A stretch of 64,000 nucleotides of DNA from an uncultured Collinsella sp. Its GTDB lineage: Bacteria > Actinomycetota > Coriobacteriia > Coriobacteriales > Coriobacteriaceae. The stretch covers positions 1 through 64,000 of the forward strand of contig CAUESV010000010.1 of assembly GCA_959020715.1 (NCBI GenBank), given 5' to 3'. The translations under genes and the position numbers were made by a program. The notes below the pieces were generated by a model. That model searched no databases, had not been told where the DNA came from, and worked only from the letters and a program-made list of their open reading frames with translations. Within the stretch, counting starts at the first letter, position 1. Each line of letters starts with the position of its first letter. Shown here piece after piece: positions 1 through 7,096 of the stretch.

Positions 1-321
1 CACCCCCCAGATCGACACTCTTTCCCTACACGACGCCCTTCAGGTCTCATGCGGGTGCGCGCCTGCACCAACATGCCCAGAGCATATGCCCCCCCCCCCC
101 CGCGCGCACTCAAATGTCTGGAAATCAATTCTAATAGAGAACCAGTCCCAATATCAAAATCGAGCTCGAAATGCCGCATATTTGACCCCAGTAGTCCGCG
201 GCGTGCAGCGTTTTTGAGCCACCCGGCCCAGAAGGGGCACGACGTAGACTGCCAACCCGGCAAAGAGTGTCCCCGGCGACCGGTCGTTTAAGAACGTCCC
301 CAATGACTACTGCCATCCTGC

Positions 322-374
322 TTTCACTTCTTTTGCAAGTTTTAACTTCTTTTGCTTTCTTTCACTTCTTTTAA
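322..374. repeat. Three 15-bp direct repeats at 19-bp spacing
   Basis: Copies start at 322, 341 and 360, each fitting TTTMACTTCTTTTRM, with an exact 19-bp period. The same CACTTCTTTT core occurs once more at 1960-1969, about 90 bp upstream of the phospho-beta-glucosidase start. The regular phasing resembles a protein-binding array, but no binder can be named. Confidence 0.6.
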
Positions 375-415
375 CAAGGCGCCCGGCGGGCATAAGTTGC
401 TCGCCGGGTGCCTTG
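375..415 (-). terminator. Terminator hairpin after the phospho-beta-glucosidase gene
   Basis: A GC-rich inverted repeat (AAGGCGCCCGGCGGGC against GCTCGCCGGGTGCCTT, 7-nt loop) lies about 30 bp beyond the minus-strand stop. A T-containing tail follows on the minus strand. Confidence 0.75.
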
Positions 416-443
416 GTTAGGAAGCTATTGCTGTTGGGAAACC

Positions 444-1874
444 CTAGGCCAGGTCTTCGCCGTTGGTGGCGATAACCTTCTTATACCAGTCGAAGCTCTT
501 CTTCTTGGAACGCTTGAGGGTGCCGTTGCCGGCGTCGTCGCGGTCCACATAGATAAAGCCGTAGCGCTTGGACATCTCGCCCGTACCGGCCGAGACCAGG
601 TCGATCGGGCCCCAGGTGGTGTAGCCCAGCAGGTCAACGCCGTCCTCGGTCACCGCATCGCGCATCGCGGCAATATGCTGACGCAGGAAGTCGATACGGT
701 AGTCGTCGTTGATGGAGCCATCCTCCTCGACAACATCCTTGGCGCCCAGACCGTTCTCGACCACAAACAGCGGCTTCTGATAGCGGTCGTACAGGTCGTT
801 GAGGGTGATGCGGAAGCCCAGCGGATCGATGGCCCAGCCCCACTGGCTCTCCTGCAGGTAGGGGTTCTTGGCGCCGGCGAAGGCGTTGCCCTGGGTGCGC
901 TCGACATCAGGGTTATCGGCACCGGCGGAACAACGGGTGCTGTAATAGCTAAAGCTGATGAAGTCGACGGTGTTTTCGGCCAGGATCTCGCGGTCCTCGT
1001 CAGTCATGCCGACGTCGATGCCCAGACGCTCGAGCTTCTTGACGGCATAAGCCGGGTAGTAGCCGCGGCTCTGGACGTCGACAAAGAAGTAGTTGTCCTG
1101 GTTGTCGAGCTGCGCCTGGCGCACATCGCCCGGACGGCAGCTGTAGGGATAGCAGCTGCCCGCGGCGAGCATGCAGCCGATCTTGACCTCGGGGTCGATC
1201 TCGTGGGCGATCTTGGTTGCCCAAGCGCTGGCGACGAGCTCGTTGTGGGCGGCCAGGTACTCGACGGCCTCCTTGTTCTCGCCCTCCTCAAAGACCAGAC
1301 CGGCACCCATAAACGGCAGGTGCAAGATCATATTGATCTCGTTGAAGGTAAGCCAGTACTTTACCAGGCCCTTGTAGCGGGTGAAGATCGTGGTCGCGAG
1401 GTTCTTGTAGAAGTCGATGAGCTTGCGGTTGCGCCAGCCGCCGTACTCCTTGATGAGGTGAATCGGGCAGTCGAAGTGCGTGATGGTCACGAGCGGCTCG
1501 ATGCCGTGCGCCTGACACTCGCGGAACACGTCCTCGTAGAAGGCCAGGCCGGCCTCGTTGGGCTCAGTCTCGTCGCCGTTGGGGAAGATGCGGGTCCAGG
1601 CCAGGCTCATGCGGAAGGTCTTAAAGCCCATCTCGGCAAAGAGGGCGATGTCCTCCTTGTAGTGGTGATAGAAATCGATGCCGGTCTGCGCGGGGTAGTA
1701 ATAGCCGTCCTCGAAGTCGAGCATCTTGCGCTGGCCGGAGACCACCGCATAGCGCTCGGGGCCGTGCGGGGCCACATCCACGTTGGCCAGGCCGCGGCCG
1801 TCCACGTCGTAGGCACCCTCGCACTGGTTGGCAGCCGTTGCGCCGCCCCACAGGAAGTCTTTACGGAAAGCCAT
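444..1874 (-). CDS. 6-phospho-beta-glucosidase, glycoside hydrolase family 1
   Basis: This cytoplasmic enzyme should hydrolyse phosphorylated beta-glucosides (cellobiose-6-P, arbutin-P or salicin-P type) delivered by a PTS transporter. At 476 residues it has the usual GH1 length. The general acid/base is in TFNEIN (Glu about 179) and the nucleophile in VVENGLG (Glu about 373). The late SKRYGFIYVD segment is the phosphate-binding signature that separates phospho- from plain beta-glucosidases. The start is preceded by an AAAGGA Shine-Dalgarno. No PTS gene or antiterminator is adjacent, so the sugar is not defined and ascB/bglA-type naming is avoided. A CACTTCTTTT motif lies upstream, and three phased copies lie downstream. 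Confidence 0.92.
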   Translation of the reverse strand: MAFRKDFLWGGATAANQCEGAYDVDGRGLANVDVAPHGPERYAVVSGQRKMLDFEDGYYYPAQTGIDFYHHYKEDIALFAEMGFKTFRMSLAWTRIFPNGDETEPNEAGLAFYEDVFRECQAHGIEPLVTITHFDCPIHLIKEYGGWRNRKLIDFYKNLATTIFTRYKGLVKYWLTFNEINMILHLPFMGAGLVFEEGENKEAVEYLAAHNELVASAWATKIAHEIDPEVKIGCMLAAGSCYPYSCRPGDVRQAQLDNQDNYFFVDVQSRGYYPAYAVKKLERLGIDVGMTDEDREILAENTVDFISFSYYSTRCSAGADNPDVERTQGNAFAGAKNPYLQESQWGWAIDPLGFRITLNDLYDRYQKPLFVVENGLGAKDVVEEDGSINDDYRIDFLRQHIAAMRDAVTEDGVDLLGYTTWGPIDLVSAGTGEMSKRYGFIYVDRDDAGNGTLKRSKKKSFDWYKKVIATNGEDLA

Positions 1875-2071
1875 GCATCAATCCTTTCACACGCTGTTTG
1901 TCGTGGCTTCAGTATCCCCGTAAGCAGCGCGCTACTCAACGGCAACGGCGCAGGTCGACACTTCTTTTCGCGCACAGGCGCCCCGCAGCCGCCCCCGTCT
2001 GACACTTTCTGATACCGCCGCCCCACACCACCACAAAGGGGACAGGCACCTTTGTGGTGGTTGGGGACGGT

Positions 2072-2213
2072 TTGTCTCGATCTGTAACAGGTAGGCAGCC
2101 AAAACCGGGCCTGGTGTTACAGATCGAGATTGTTCGGTCTGTCCCCTGCAGTTTGTCTAAATCTGTAACAGGTAGAGACGATTTAGCCCGCTAGATGTTA
2201 CAGATCGAGACAG
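2072..2213. repeat. Two TGTAACA palindrome units (family D)
   Basis: Units at 2072-2130 and 2151-2213 each start with a TCT(C/A)(G/A)ATCTGTAACA arm and end with its complement TGTTACAGATCGAGA. The loop is about 25-35 nt. The same family occurs at 3492, 46989 and 55207. Confidence 0.85.
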
Positions 2214-2219
2214 AAGATT

Positions 2220-2274
2220 CTAGTCGCAGGCGATGTCGAGGTTTTGCCGACGAGGCCTACGTAACCGCCTTCGC
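2220..2274 (-). pseudogene. Orphan 3' fragment of the DUF4867 gene
   Basis: About 55 bp match the last codons and stop of the gene ending at 3561 (CTAGTCGCAGGCGATGTCGA and on). There is a single-base deletion and several substitutions. It has no start and cannot be expressed as protein; it is the duplicated edge of the direct repeat around the ATPase. Confidence 0.8.
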
Positions 2275-2338
2275 TCAGCAATTCATTTGACTGAATAGGA
2301 AAGAAAGGAAAAAATAGGAAAAAAAGGAAAGGAGACTT

Positions 2339-3445
2339 ATGACTGAAACCATCTTCTCCCCCTCATTTGGAAATCGCCCGTCCTATCTGGTGGGTCGCGG
2401 GAACGTGATTTCGACATTCATCTCCGGTCTTGAGCAGGAGCCGGGCAATCGAGACCGAGCCATGCTCATGCTCGGCCAGCGAGGCAGCGGCAAGACGGTT
2501 CTTCTGTGGGAACTTGCCGACCGCGCACGCAAGCTCGGTTTTGTTGTCGCCACACCCACCGTAGCCTCCGAAGATATGCTTGAGCGCATTGTTGAAAAAA
2601 TCCAAGAAGCAGGCGAGCCTTATGTCAGCAAGCGTCATCTCCCCAAACTTTCTGGCGGTAGCTTGAGCGTCTTCGGCTTCTCAGCCGGTCTCGAGTTCAC
2701 ACGCGATGTGCAGGAGACCAAGAGTTTCCAGTTCAAACTCACGCAGCTGGCGCGCAAGCTGACCGAGCAGGGGCACGGCATCCTCATCCTTATCGATGAG
2801 CTCCAAGCTAATTCACCTGAGATTAGACAGCTCGTCACCGCCTATCAAGAGCTGGTCGGTGAGGGACTCAACGTCGCGCTTGTAATGGCAGGTCTCCCGG
2901 GAGCCGTCTGTGCAACGCTCAATGACCGCGTGCTGACATTTCTCAACCGCGCTCGCAAGGTCACGCTCGAACCGCTTTCAGTCGGAGATGTCGATGCCTA
3001 TTATCAGCGGGCTTTCGAAGAGCTCGACCTTGATATTCCAGGCGATCTTCGCCTCCGTGCCGCTCGCGCAACCCAAGGCTCGCCCTATATGCTGCAGCTC
3101 ATCGGCTATAACATCGGCAATCGCTGCAAGACAGGAGAACACGTAACGCCAGAGCAAGTCGACGGAGCTATCGAAGCATCAAAAGCCGATTTCGAAAACG
3201 ATGTTTGTGAAACGACGCTCGCCGCGCTATCGGACCAAGACGTCGCGTTTCTCGACGCAATGACTGATGACGAAGACGCCGTTTCGCGCATTTCCGATGT
3301 AGCGAAACGTATGTCAGTCACACCCGACTATGCGCAAAAGTATCGCCGGCGCCTCATCGACGCCGGCGTAATCGAACAGGCGCGCCGCGGTTACGTGCGT
3401 TTCGCCGTTCCATATATGGCTGACTATCTGCGCAGCCAACTCTAG
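2339..3445 (+). CDS. AAA-family ATPase with C-terminal winged-helix region
   Basis: This 368-residue protein has a Walker A GQRGSGKT at 46-53 and a Walker B ILILIDELQ at about 148-156. The layout resembles Orc1/Cdc6- or STAND-like ATPases (AAA_16 type). The last ~90 residues look like a helical, winged-helix-type module (SRISDVAKRMSVTPDYAQKY). No effector domain is fused and no toxin or nuclease partner is adjacent, so the function is unknown; DNA- or signal-dependent switching is an inference from the family. A strong AGGAGA Shine-Dalgarno precedes ATG. The gene sits alone between two direct repeats that include a broken copy of its neighbour's 3' end, so it was probably acquired by insertion. 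Confidence 0.8.
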   Translation: MTETIFSPSFGNRPSYLVGRGNVISTFISGLEQEPGNRDRAMLMLGQRGSGKTVLLWELADRARKLGFVVATPTVASEDMLERIVEKIQEAGEPYVSKRHLPKLSGGSLSVFGFSAGLEFTRDVQETKSFQFKLTQLARKLTEQGHGILILIDELQANSPEIRQLVTAYQELVGEGLNVALVMAGLPGAVCATLNDRVLTFLNRARKVTLEPLSVGDVDAYYQRAFEELDLDIPGDLRLRAARATQGSPYMLQLIGYNIGNRCKTGEHVTPEQVDGAIEASKADFENDVCETTLAALSDQDVAFLDAMTDDEDAVSRISDVAKRMSVTPDYAQKYRRRLIDAGVIEQARRGYVRFAVPYMADYLRSQL

Positions 3446-3449
3446 GCAG

Positions 3450-3617
3450 CCACCACAACGGGGACAGGCACCTTTGTGGTGGTTGGGGGCGGTTTGTCTC
3501 GATCTGTAACAGGTAGAGACGATTTAGCCCGCTAGATGTTACAGATCGAGACAGAAGATTCTAGTCGCAGGCGATGTCGAGGTTCTTGCCGACGAGGCCC
3601 ACGTAGCCGCCTTCGGC
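3450..3617. repeat. Direct repeat copy 2 flanking the AAA ATPase gene
   Basis: Matches 2028-2274. It includes the CCACCACAACG/CTTTGTGGTGG hairpin (3450-3482), one TGTAACA palindrome (3492-3552) and the intact 3' end of the DUF4867 gene. This is the parental side, because the gene here is whole. Confidence 0.8.
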
Positions 3618-4205
3618 TGCCTTGGGGCTGTCGGCGTGGCAGAGGACCCACTTGTCAGCCTTCCAGTAGCAGTAGCTGTCGCCAGCCGCGGACATGTCGG
3701 CCGCAGCCTCGGGGCGCGGGCCGTTGGTGCCCGCCGGCAGTGCCACCATCACCTGGAAGCCCCCATCGTCGACCATGCACGGCGTGTAGTGAAGCGTGGT
3801 GTTGAAAACCTCGACAACCTTGCCCGCCGGCACGCGGAACGCCTTGACGCACGCGGTGTCGAGCTTACCGTCCTCGATCTCCCAGCGATGCGCCACGAGC
3901 AGGATAAAATCGCGAGCACCCAGGTTGAACTCGCTCGCGCGGTGGTACTCCAGGCAGTTGAGGCGCGTGTTGTGGCCGTTGCACCAGCCGAGCTGGAAGG
4001 GACGGCCGCCAAACATGAGGAAGCCCAACTTATCGGCATCCTTGACGCTCTCGAGCTCGGGCGCGCTCGCCACGTATTTGCTGCCCTCGGGAATGGGCGT
4101 GGCAGAGAGCGCCTCGAGCACGGGCGACGTGAGCTCGGACGAAACGCCATCCCAAACGTTGCCATAGGATTTGAACTCGGGATCGTTGACAGAGTAGATA
4201 TGCAT
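3561..4205 (-). CDS. DUF4867 family protein
   Basis: A 214-residue protein recognised as DUF4867, a cupin-like family of gut anaerobes whose biochemical role is unknown to me. The middle has the mixed aromatic/His pattern expected of a beta-barrel sugar- or acid-processing fold (GWCNGHNTRLNCLEYHRASE; VFNTTLHYTPCMVDDGGFQV). No signal peptide or membrane segment is visible, so it should be cytoplasmic. I chose the ATG at 4205 because AGGAG sits 5 nt before it; a GTG two codons earlier lacks that spacing. A second, truncated copy of its 3' end lies at 2220-2274. Carbohydrate-related function is only suggested by the nearby phospho-glucosidase, ribokinase and nucleosidase. Confidence 0.75.
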   Translation of the reverse strand: MHIYSVNDPEFKSYGNVWDGVSSELTSPVLEALSATPIPEGSKYVASAPELESVKDADKLGFLMFGGRPFQLGWCNGHNTRLNCLEYHRASEFNLGARDFILLVAHRWEIEDGKLDTACVKAFRVPAGKVVEVFNTTLHYTPCMVDDGGFQVMVALPAGTNGPRPEAAADMSAAGDSYCYWKADKWVLCHADSPKAAEGGYVGLVGKNLDIACD

Positions 4206-4289
4206 GTTCACTCCTGTTCGTAAATGTGACTATACGAACATTCTAGAACAAACATGAGCGATTTTGAACGCTCGTCCCGACCAATCAAC

Positions 4290-4321
4290 AAAAAGGCGCC
4301 CCCGCATAAGCGAAGGCGCCC
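4290..4321 (-). terminator. Terminator of luxS
   Basis: On the minus strand a GGCGCC-tt-CGC / GCG-gg-GGCGCC hairpin with a 4-nt loop is followed directly by TTTTT, 30 bp after the luxS stop. Confidence 0.85.
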
Positions 4322-4349
4322 AATGCGCTCGTTTTGGGCGATAAAGCTC

Positions 4350-4838
4350 TTACGCCTGCTGATAGTGCAGGTGCTTCTCGTCGATATCGGCCAGGTCGCG
4401 GTCGAGGTAACGGCGTGCGAGCCAGTTAGCCATAGGAAGGTTCTGGTCCAGGTAGTTACCGCACTCCTCGGGAGCGGCACCGGGGACATCGCCCTCGAAG
4501 CCGGCGACAAACTCAAACAGCTCGCGGACGAGCGGCAAGATCTTCTCACTCGTCAGCTCGCCAAAGACAACCAGGTAAAAGCCCGTGCGGCAGCCCATGG
4601 GCCCAAAGTAGACAATGCGGCTCGACCACTCGGCATGATTGCGGAGGAACGTCGCGCCCAGATGCTCGATAGTGTGGCACTCGGCCGTGTTCATGACCGG
4701 CTCCTTATTGGGCGTGGTCAGGCGTAGGTCAAAGGTGGTGACGGCGGCGCCGGTCGCCGGATCGCGGTCGATGCGGCTCACGTACACGCCGGGCTCAAGC
4801 AGCAGATGGTCAACGGAAAAGCTCGCGATGCGCTCCAT
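4350..4838 (-). CDS. luxS: S-ribosylhomocysteine lyase (autoinducer-2 synthase)
   Basis: LuxS cleaves S-ribosylhomocysteine to homocysteine and DPD, the AI-2 precursor, as part of the activated methyl cycle. The 162 residues match the family length. The metal site is complete: HTIEH at 55-59 and Cys126 in EECGNY, with the catalytic Cys83 in GPMGCRTG. It lies downstream of a nucleoside hydrolase and a ribokinase on the same strand, with a ~100-bp gap containing an inverted repeat, so it may have its own promoter. A GAGAGGA Shine-Dalgarno precedes ATG. No SAH nucleosidase gene is in view. Confidence 0.97.
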   Translation of the reverse strand: MERIASFSVDHLLLEPGVYVSRIDRDPATGAAVTTFDLRLTTPNKEPVMNTAECHTIEHLGATFLRNHAEWSSRIVYFGPMGCRTGFYLVVFGELTSEKILPLVRELFEFVAGFEGDVPGAAPEECGNYLDQNLPMANWLARRYLDRDLADIDEKHLHYQQA

Positions 4839-4863
4839 GGCAGATCCTCTCGATAGTCAAATT

Positions 4864-4930
4864 GGGACGGGGCTCTTTTAGCTGGTTCGAATGGTCGCAC
4901 CAATCATACCAGTCAAAAAAGCCCCGTCCC
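4864..4930. terminator. Long-loop inverted repeat between nucleoside hydrolase and luxS
   Basis: GGGACGGGGC at 4864-4873 pairs perfectly with GCCCCGTCCC at 4921-4930 across a 47-nt loop. Each arm is bordered by T or A runs, so it could end transcription in either direction. The long loop is unusual for a plain terminator. Confidence 0.5.
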
Positions 4931-4941
4931 AAAAAGACAAC

Positions 4942-5916
4942 TTAGCCAAGGACACGGGCCATACGCGTCTTGAACTCGGACAGGAAGCGCGGAGCATCCA
5001 CGGTCAGTGCCACAAGCGCGCTCTTGTCCGGATCGGACAGGCGGCGCTCATCGCAGATGGTGCGACCGCGGTACTCGCCCAGCAGATCAACACGCAGGTT
5101 ACAGCCGAGCGCACCCACGAGCGTGGGATCGATTGCCACGGCGACGGCTAACGGGTCGTGCAGCGCGCAGCCGCCCAGGTAGGGGGCGTTCATCTCGTAC
5201 GAGCCAATGTAGTGCTCGACCATGCTCGCAAATGCGCAGCCCGCCATGGTGCCCGAGCCCGTCCAGCCGGCAATGTCGCGGCGTGTGAGCACCACGCGAT
5301 GCGTCACGTCCAGACCCACCATGGTGAGCTTACGGCCCGAGCGCAGCACCGCGTCGGCTGCCTCGGGGTCGCTCGCCATGTTGGCCTCGGCGCCCGCGCT
5401 CACGTTACCGGGCACGGTAAGGGCGCCGCCCATCACGACCACGCGGCCGATGGACATCATTGCCGCCGCATCGCGCTCCAGGGCGAGCGCCAGGTTGGAG
5501 AGCGGGCCGGTCGCCACGTAAATCAGATCGGGACCATAGGTGCGCGCGGCATCGATCAGATAATCGACCGCAGCGTTACCGTCGGCCGAGGTCGCCCCCA
5601 CCGGCTCGTAGGGCGACGCGGGCACGCTCGCGCCGCCGATGCCGTTCTTGCCGTGAATGAGCGCGGTGGACGCCGGCGGCGTATAGGGCTCAGTCGCCTG
5701 CAGAGGACGGTCGGCACCCAGGTACACCGGAACCTCGGGGCGACCCAGCAGATCGAGCACCGCCAGGCAATTGTGCGCCGATTGCTCGACGCGCACGTTG
5801 CCAAAGCACGTGGTGATGCCCACGAGCTCCACCTCGGGACTCGCGATGGCATAGGCGAGCGCCATCGCATCGTCCACACCCATATCCAGATCAAGGATCA
5901 GCTTCTTGGTTGCCAT
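4942..5916 (-). CDS. Nucleoside hydrolase (IUNH family)
   Basis: Hydrolyses ribonucleosides to free base and ribose in the cytoplasm. The N-terminal DLDMGVDDA is the calcium-binding Asp cluster of the inosine-uridine nucleoside hydrolase family, and 324 residues is the standard length. The central GGAL segment and late Asp (LHDPLAVA) also fit. It is followed by luxS and preceded, 30 bp upstream, by a ribokinase gene, so the ribose released could be phosphorylated at once. Base specificity (Rih A, B or C type) cannot be judged. A GGAG Shine-Dalgarno is present. Confidence 0.93.
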   Translation of the reverse strand: MATKKLILDLDMGVDDAMALAYAIASPEVELVGITTCFGNVRVEQSAHNCLAVLDLLGRPEVPVYLGADRPLQATEPYTPPASTALIHGKNGIGGASVPASPYEPVGATSADGNAAVDYLIDAARTYGPDLIYVATGPLSNLALALERDAAAMMSIGRVVVMGGALTVPGNVSAGAEANMASDPEAADAVLRSGRKLTMVGLDVTHRVVLTRRDIAGWTGSGTMAGCAFASMVEHYIGSYEMNAPYLGGCALHDPLAVAVAIDPTLVGALGCNLRVDLLGEYRGRTICDERRLSDPDKSALVALTVDAPRFLSEFKTRMARVLG

Positions 5917-5946
5917 TGTTTTACTCCGCTTCTCCGTCTTTATCGT

Positions 5947-6909
5947 TTAACCAAACCAATGTTCAACTTCGGCGCGCGTGGGAATCGATTGCTGAGCGCC
6001 CAGGCGCGACACCGTCACTGCCGAGGCGCGAGCGCCCGCGGCCATGCACTCAAAGAGCGGCAAGCCCTCTAGGCGAGCCGCCGCCAACGCGCCGATAAAC
6101 GTATCGCCGGCGGCCGTGGTATCGACTACCGTGCTCGAAAGTGCCGGCATGCGCAGCAGCTCACCGTCATCGCCGAGCGTAACCGAGCCGGCACCGCCCA
6201 GCGTGATGACCACAGCTCCGGCACCCTTGGCGAGCAGGGCATTGAGCGCCGCGACGCAGCTCGCATCATCCGCGGGCAAGATGCCCGTCAGCATCTGGCA
6301 CTCGGTCTCGTTGGGGCAGACCAGGTCGACCGCAGGCCACGCTCCTGCCGGCAGGTCGCAGGCGGGCGCCGGGTTAAAGATCGTATAGAACCCCAGCTCG
6401 TGAGCACAAGCAAGCGCCTCGGCCGTCGCCGCAAGGTCACATTCGCCCTGGGCAATAAAGACGCTTCCGACAGCCGGGGCAATCTCGCTGGCATCGCCGT
6501 CGAGCTCGTCGGTCACCAAGCGCCTCAGTGCGCGGGCAACGTCCTCGCCCGCAAGCGCATGGTTGGCGCCCGGCGACAGCACGATGCGGTTGTCGCCCTC
6601 GCAGCGAATGATAGTCGCGGTGCCGGTCTCCACGTCATCGCGAAGCGCCACGAACTCAACACTCACGCCGGCATCCTGGAGCCCTGCCACAAGCGCATCG
6701 CCAAAGGTATCGCGCCCAACAGCGCCGATCATGCACGTGCGCGCACCCATGCGCGCAGCGGCGACGGCCTGGTTGGCGCCCTTGCCGCCGGCGTTGGTGA
6801 TAAAACCACTGCCATCGACCGTCTCGCCCGCGCGCGGCATGCGCTCGCACGCCACCGAAAGGTCCATGTTCATGCTGCCGAACACCGCAACGATGCTGTG
6901 ATCCGCCAT
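5947..6909 (-). CDS. rbsK: Ribokinase (PfkB family)
   Basis: Phosphorylates ribose at O5 using ATP. Both PfkB signatures are present: NAGGKGANQAV near the N-terminus and DTTAAGDTFIGAL near the C-terminus, where the Asp of AAGD is the catalytic base. The ATG at 6909 has a perfect GAGGAGG 6 nt upstream; an in-frame codon 11 positions earlier does not. The 320-residue product has the family length. The gene is head of a run ribokinase, nucleoside hydrolase, luxS. Phosphorylation of DPD/AI-2 instead of ribose is conceivable from context but there is no direct sign of it. Confidence 0.92.
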   Translation of the reverse strand: MADHSIVAVFGSMNMDLSVACERMPRAGETVDGSGFITNAGGKGANQAVAAARMGARTCMIGAVGRDTFGDALVAGLQDAGVSVEFVALRDDVETGTATIIRCEGDNRIVLSPGANHALAGEDVARALRRLVTDELDGDASEIAPAVGSVFIAQGECDLAATAEALACAHELGFYTIFNPAPACDLPAGAWPAVDLVCPNETECQMLTGILPADDASCVAALNALLAKGAGAVVITLGGAGSVTLGDDGELLRMPALSSTVVDTTAAGDTFIGALAAARLEGLPLFECMAAGARASAVTVSRLGAQQSIPTRAEVEHWFG

Positions 6910-7096
6910 GGAAACCTCCTCGTCTTTAGGCTTTGCGCCCACCGTCGACCATCGATTGTGCGCCCTCGAACCCCCTATAACTTTAGTTCACTTTGATGTG
7001 GACGCACGCTTGAGCTTGCGCCAGCAGCAAGCATTCACAGGAGCAGGCAGCTACAATAAATACATGCTGATTATTCTCGTCATTGGATGATGTTTT

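Larger units (their letters stand above)
1..443. other. Gene-less left edge with adapter-like sequence
   Basis: No credible gene is seen. Positions 15-36 match the Illumina universal adapter core exactly (ACACTCTTTCCC then TACACGACGC), and 37-47 match the rest at 8 of 11 bases. A run of 13-14 C follows at about 88-101. These suggest sequencing or assembly artefact at a contig edge, so bases before about 110 should not be trusted. Bases 284-308 are a fragment of the ggggac-type intergenic repeat found elsewhere in the window. Three phased direct repeats and a terminator (listed separately) fill the rest. Confidence 0.75.
2028..2274. repeat. Direct repeat copy 1 flanking the AAA ATPase gene
   Basis: This segment is closely matched by 3450-3617 on the other side of the ATPase gene: the same CCACCACA hairpin, the same TGTAACA palindrome and the same gene 3' end. 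Copy 1 carries one extra ~80-bp palindrome unit that copy 2 lacks. The two copies bracket 2339-3445 exactly, as expected for insertion or duplication at this spot. Confidence 0.8.
1875..2338. other. Gene-less stretch made of palindromic repeats
   Basis: The left ~150 bp is the leader of the phospho-beta-glucosidase gene. From 2028 to the ATPase start it holds a CCACCACAAAG/CTTTGTGGTGG hairpin, two TGTAACA-type palindromes and a truncated copy of the 3' end of the DUF4867 gene. A short AAAGGA-rich leader to the ATPase follows. Confidence 0.7.

Noticed and set aside
49..291. An 80-codon frame at the left edge
   Set aside because: It lies in adapter-like and homopolymer sequence and ends in an intergenic repeat.
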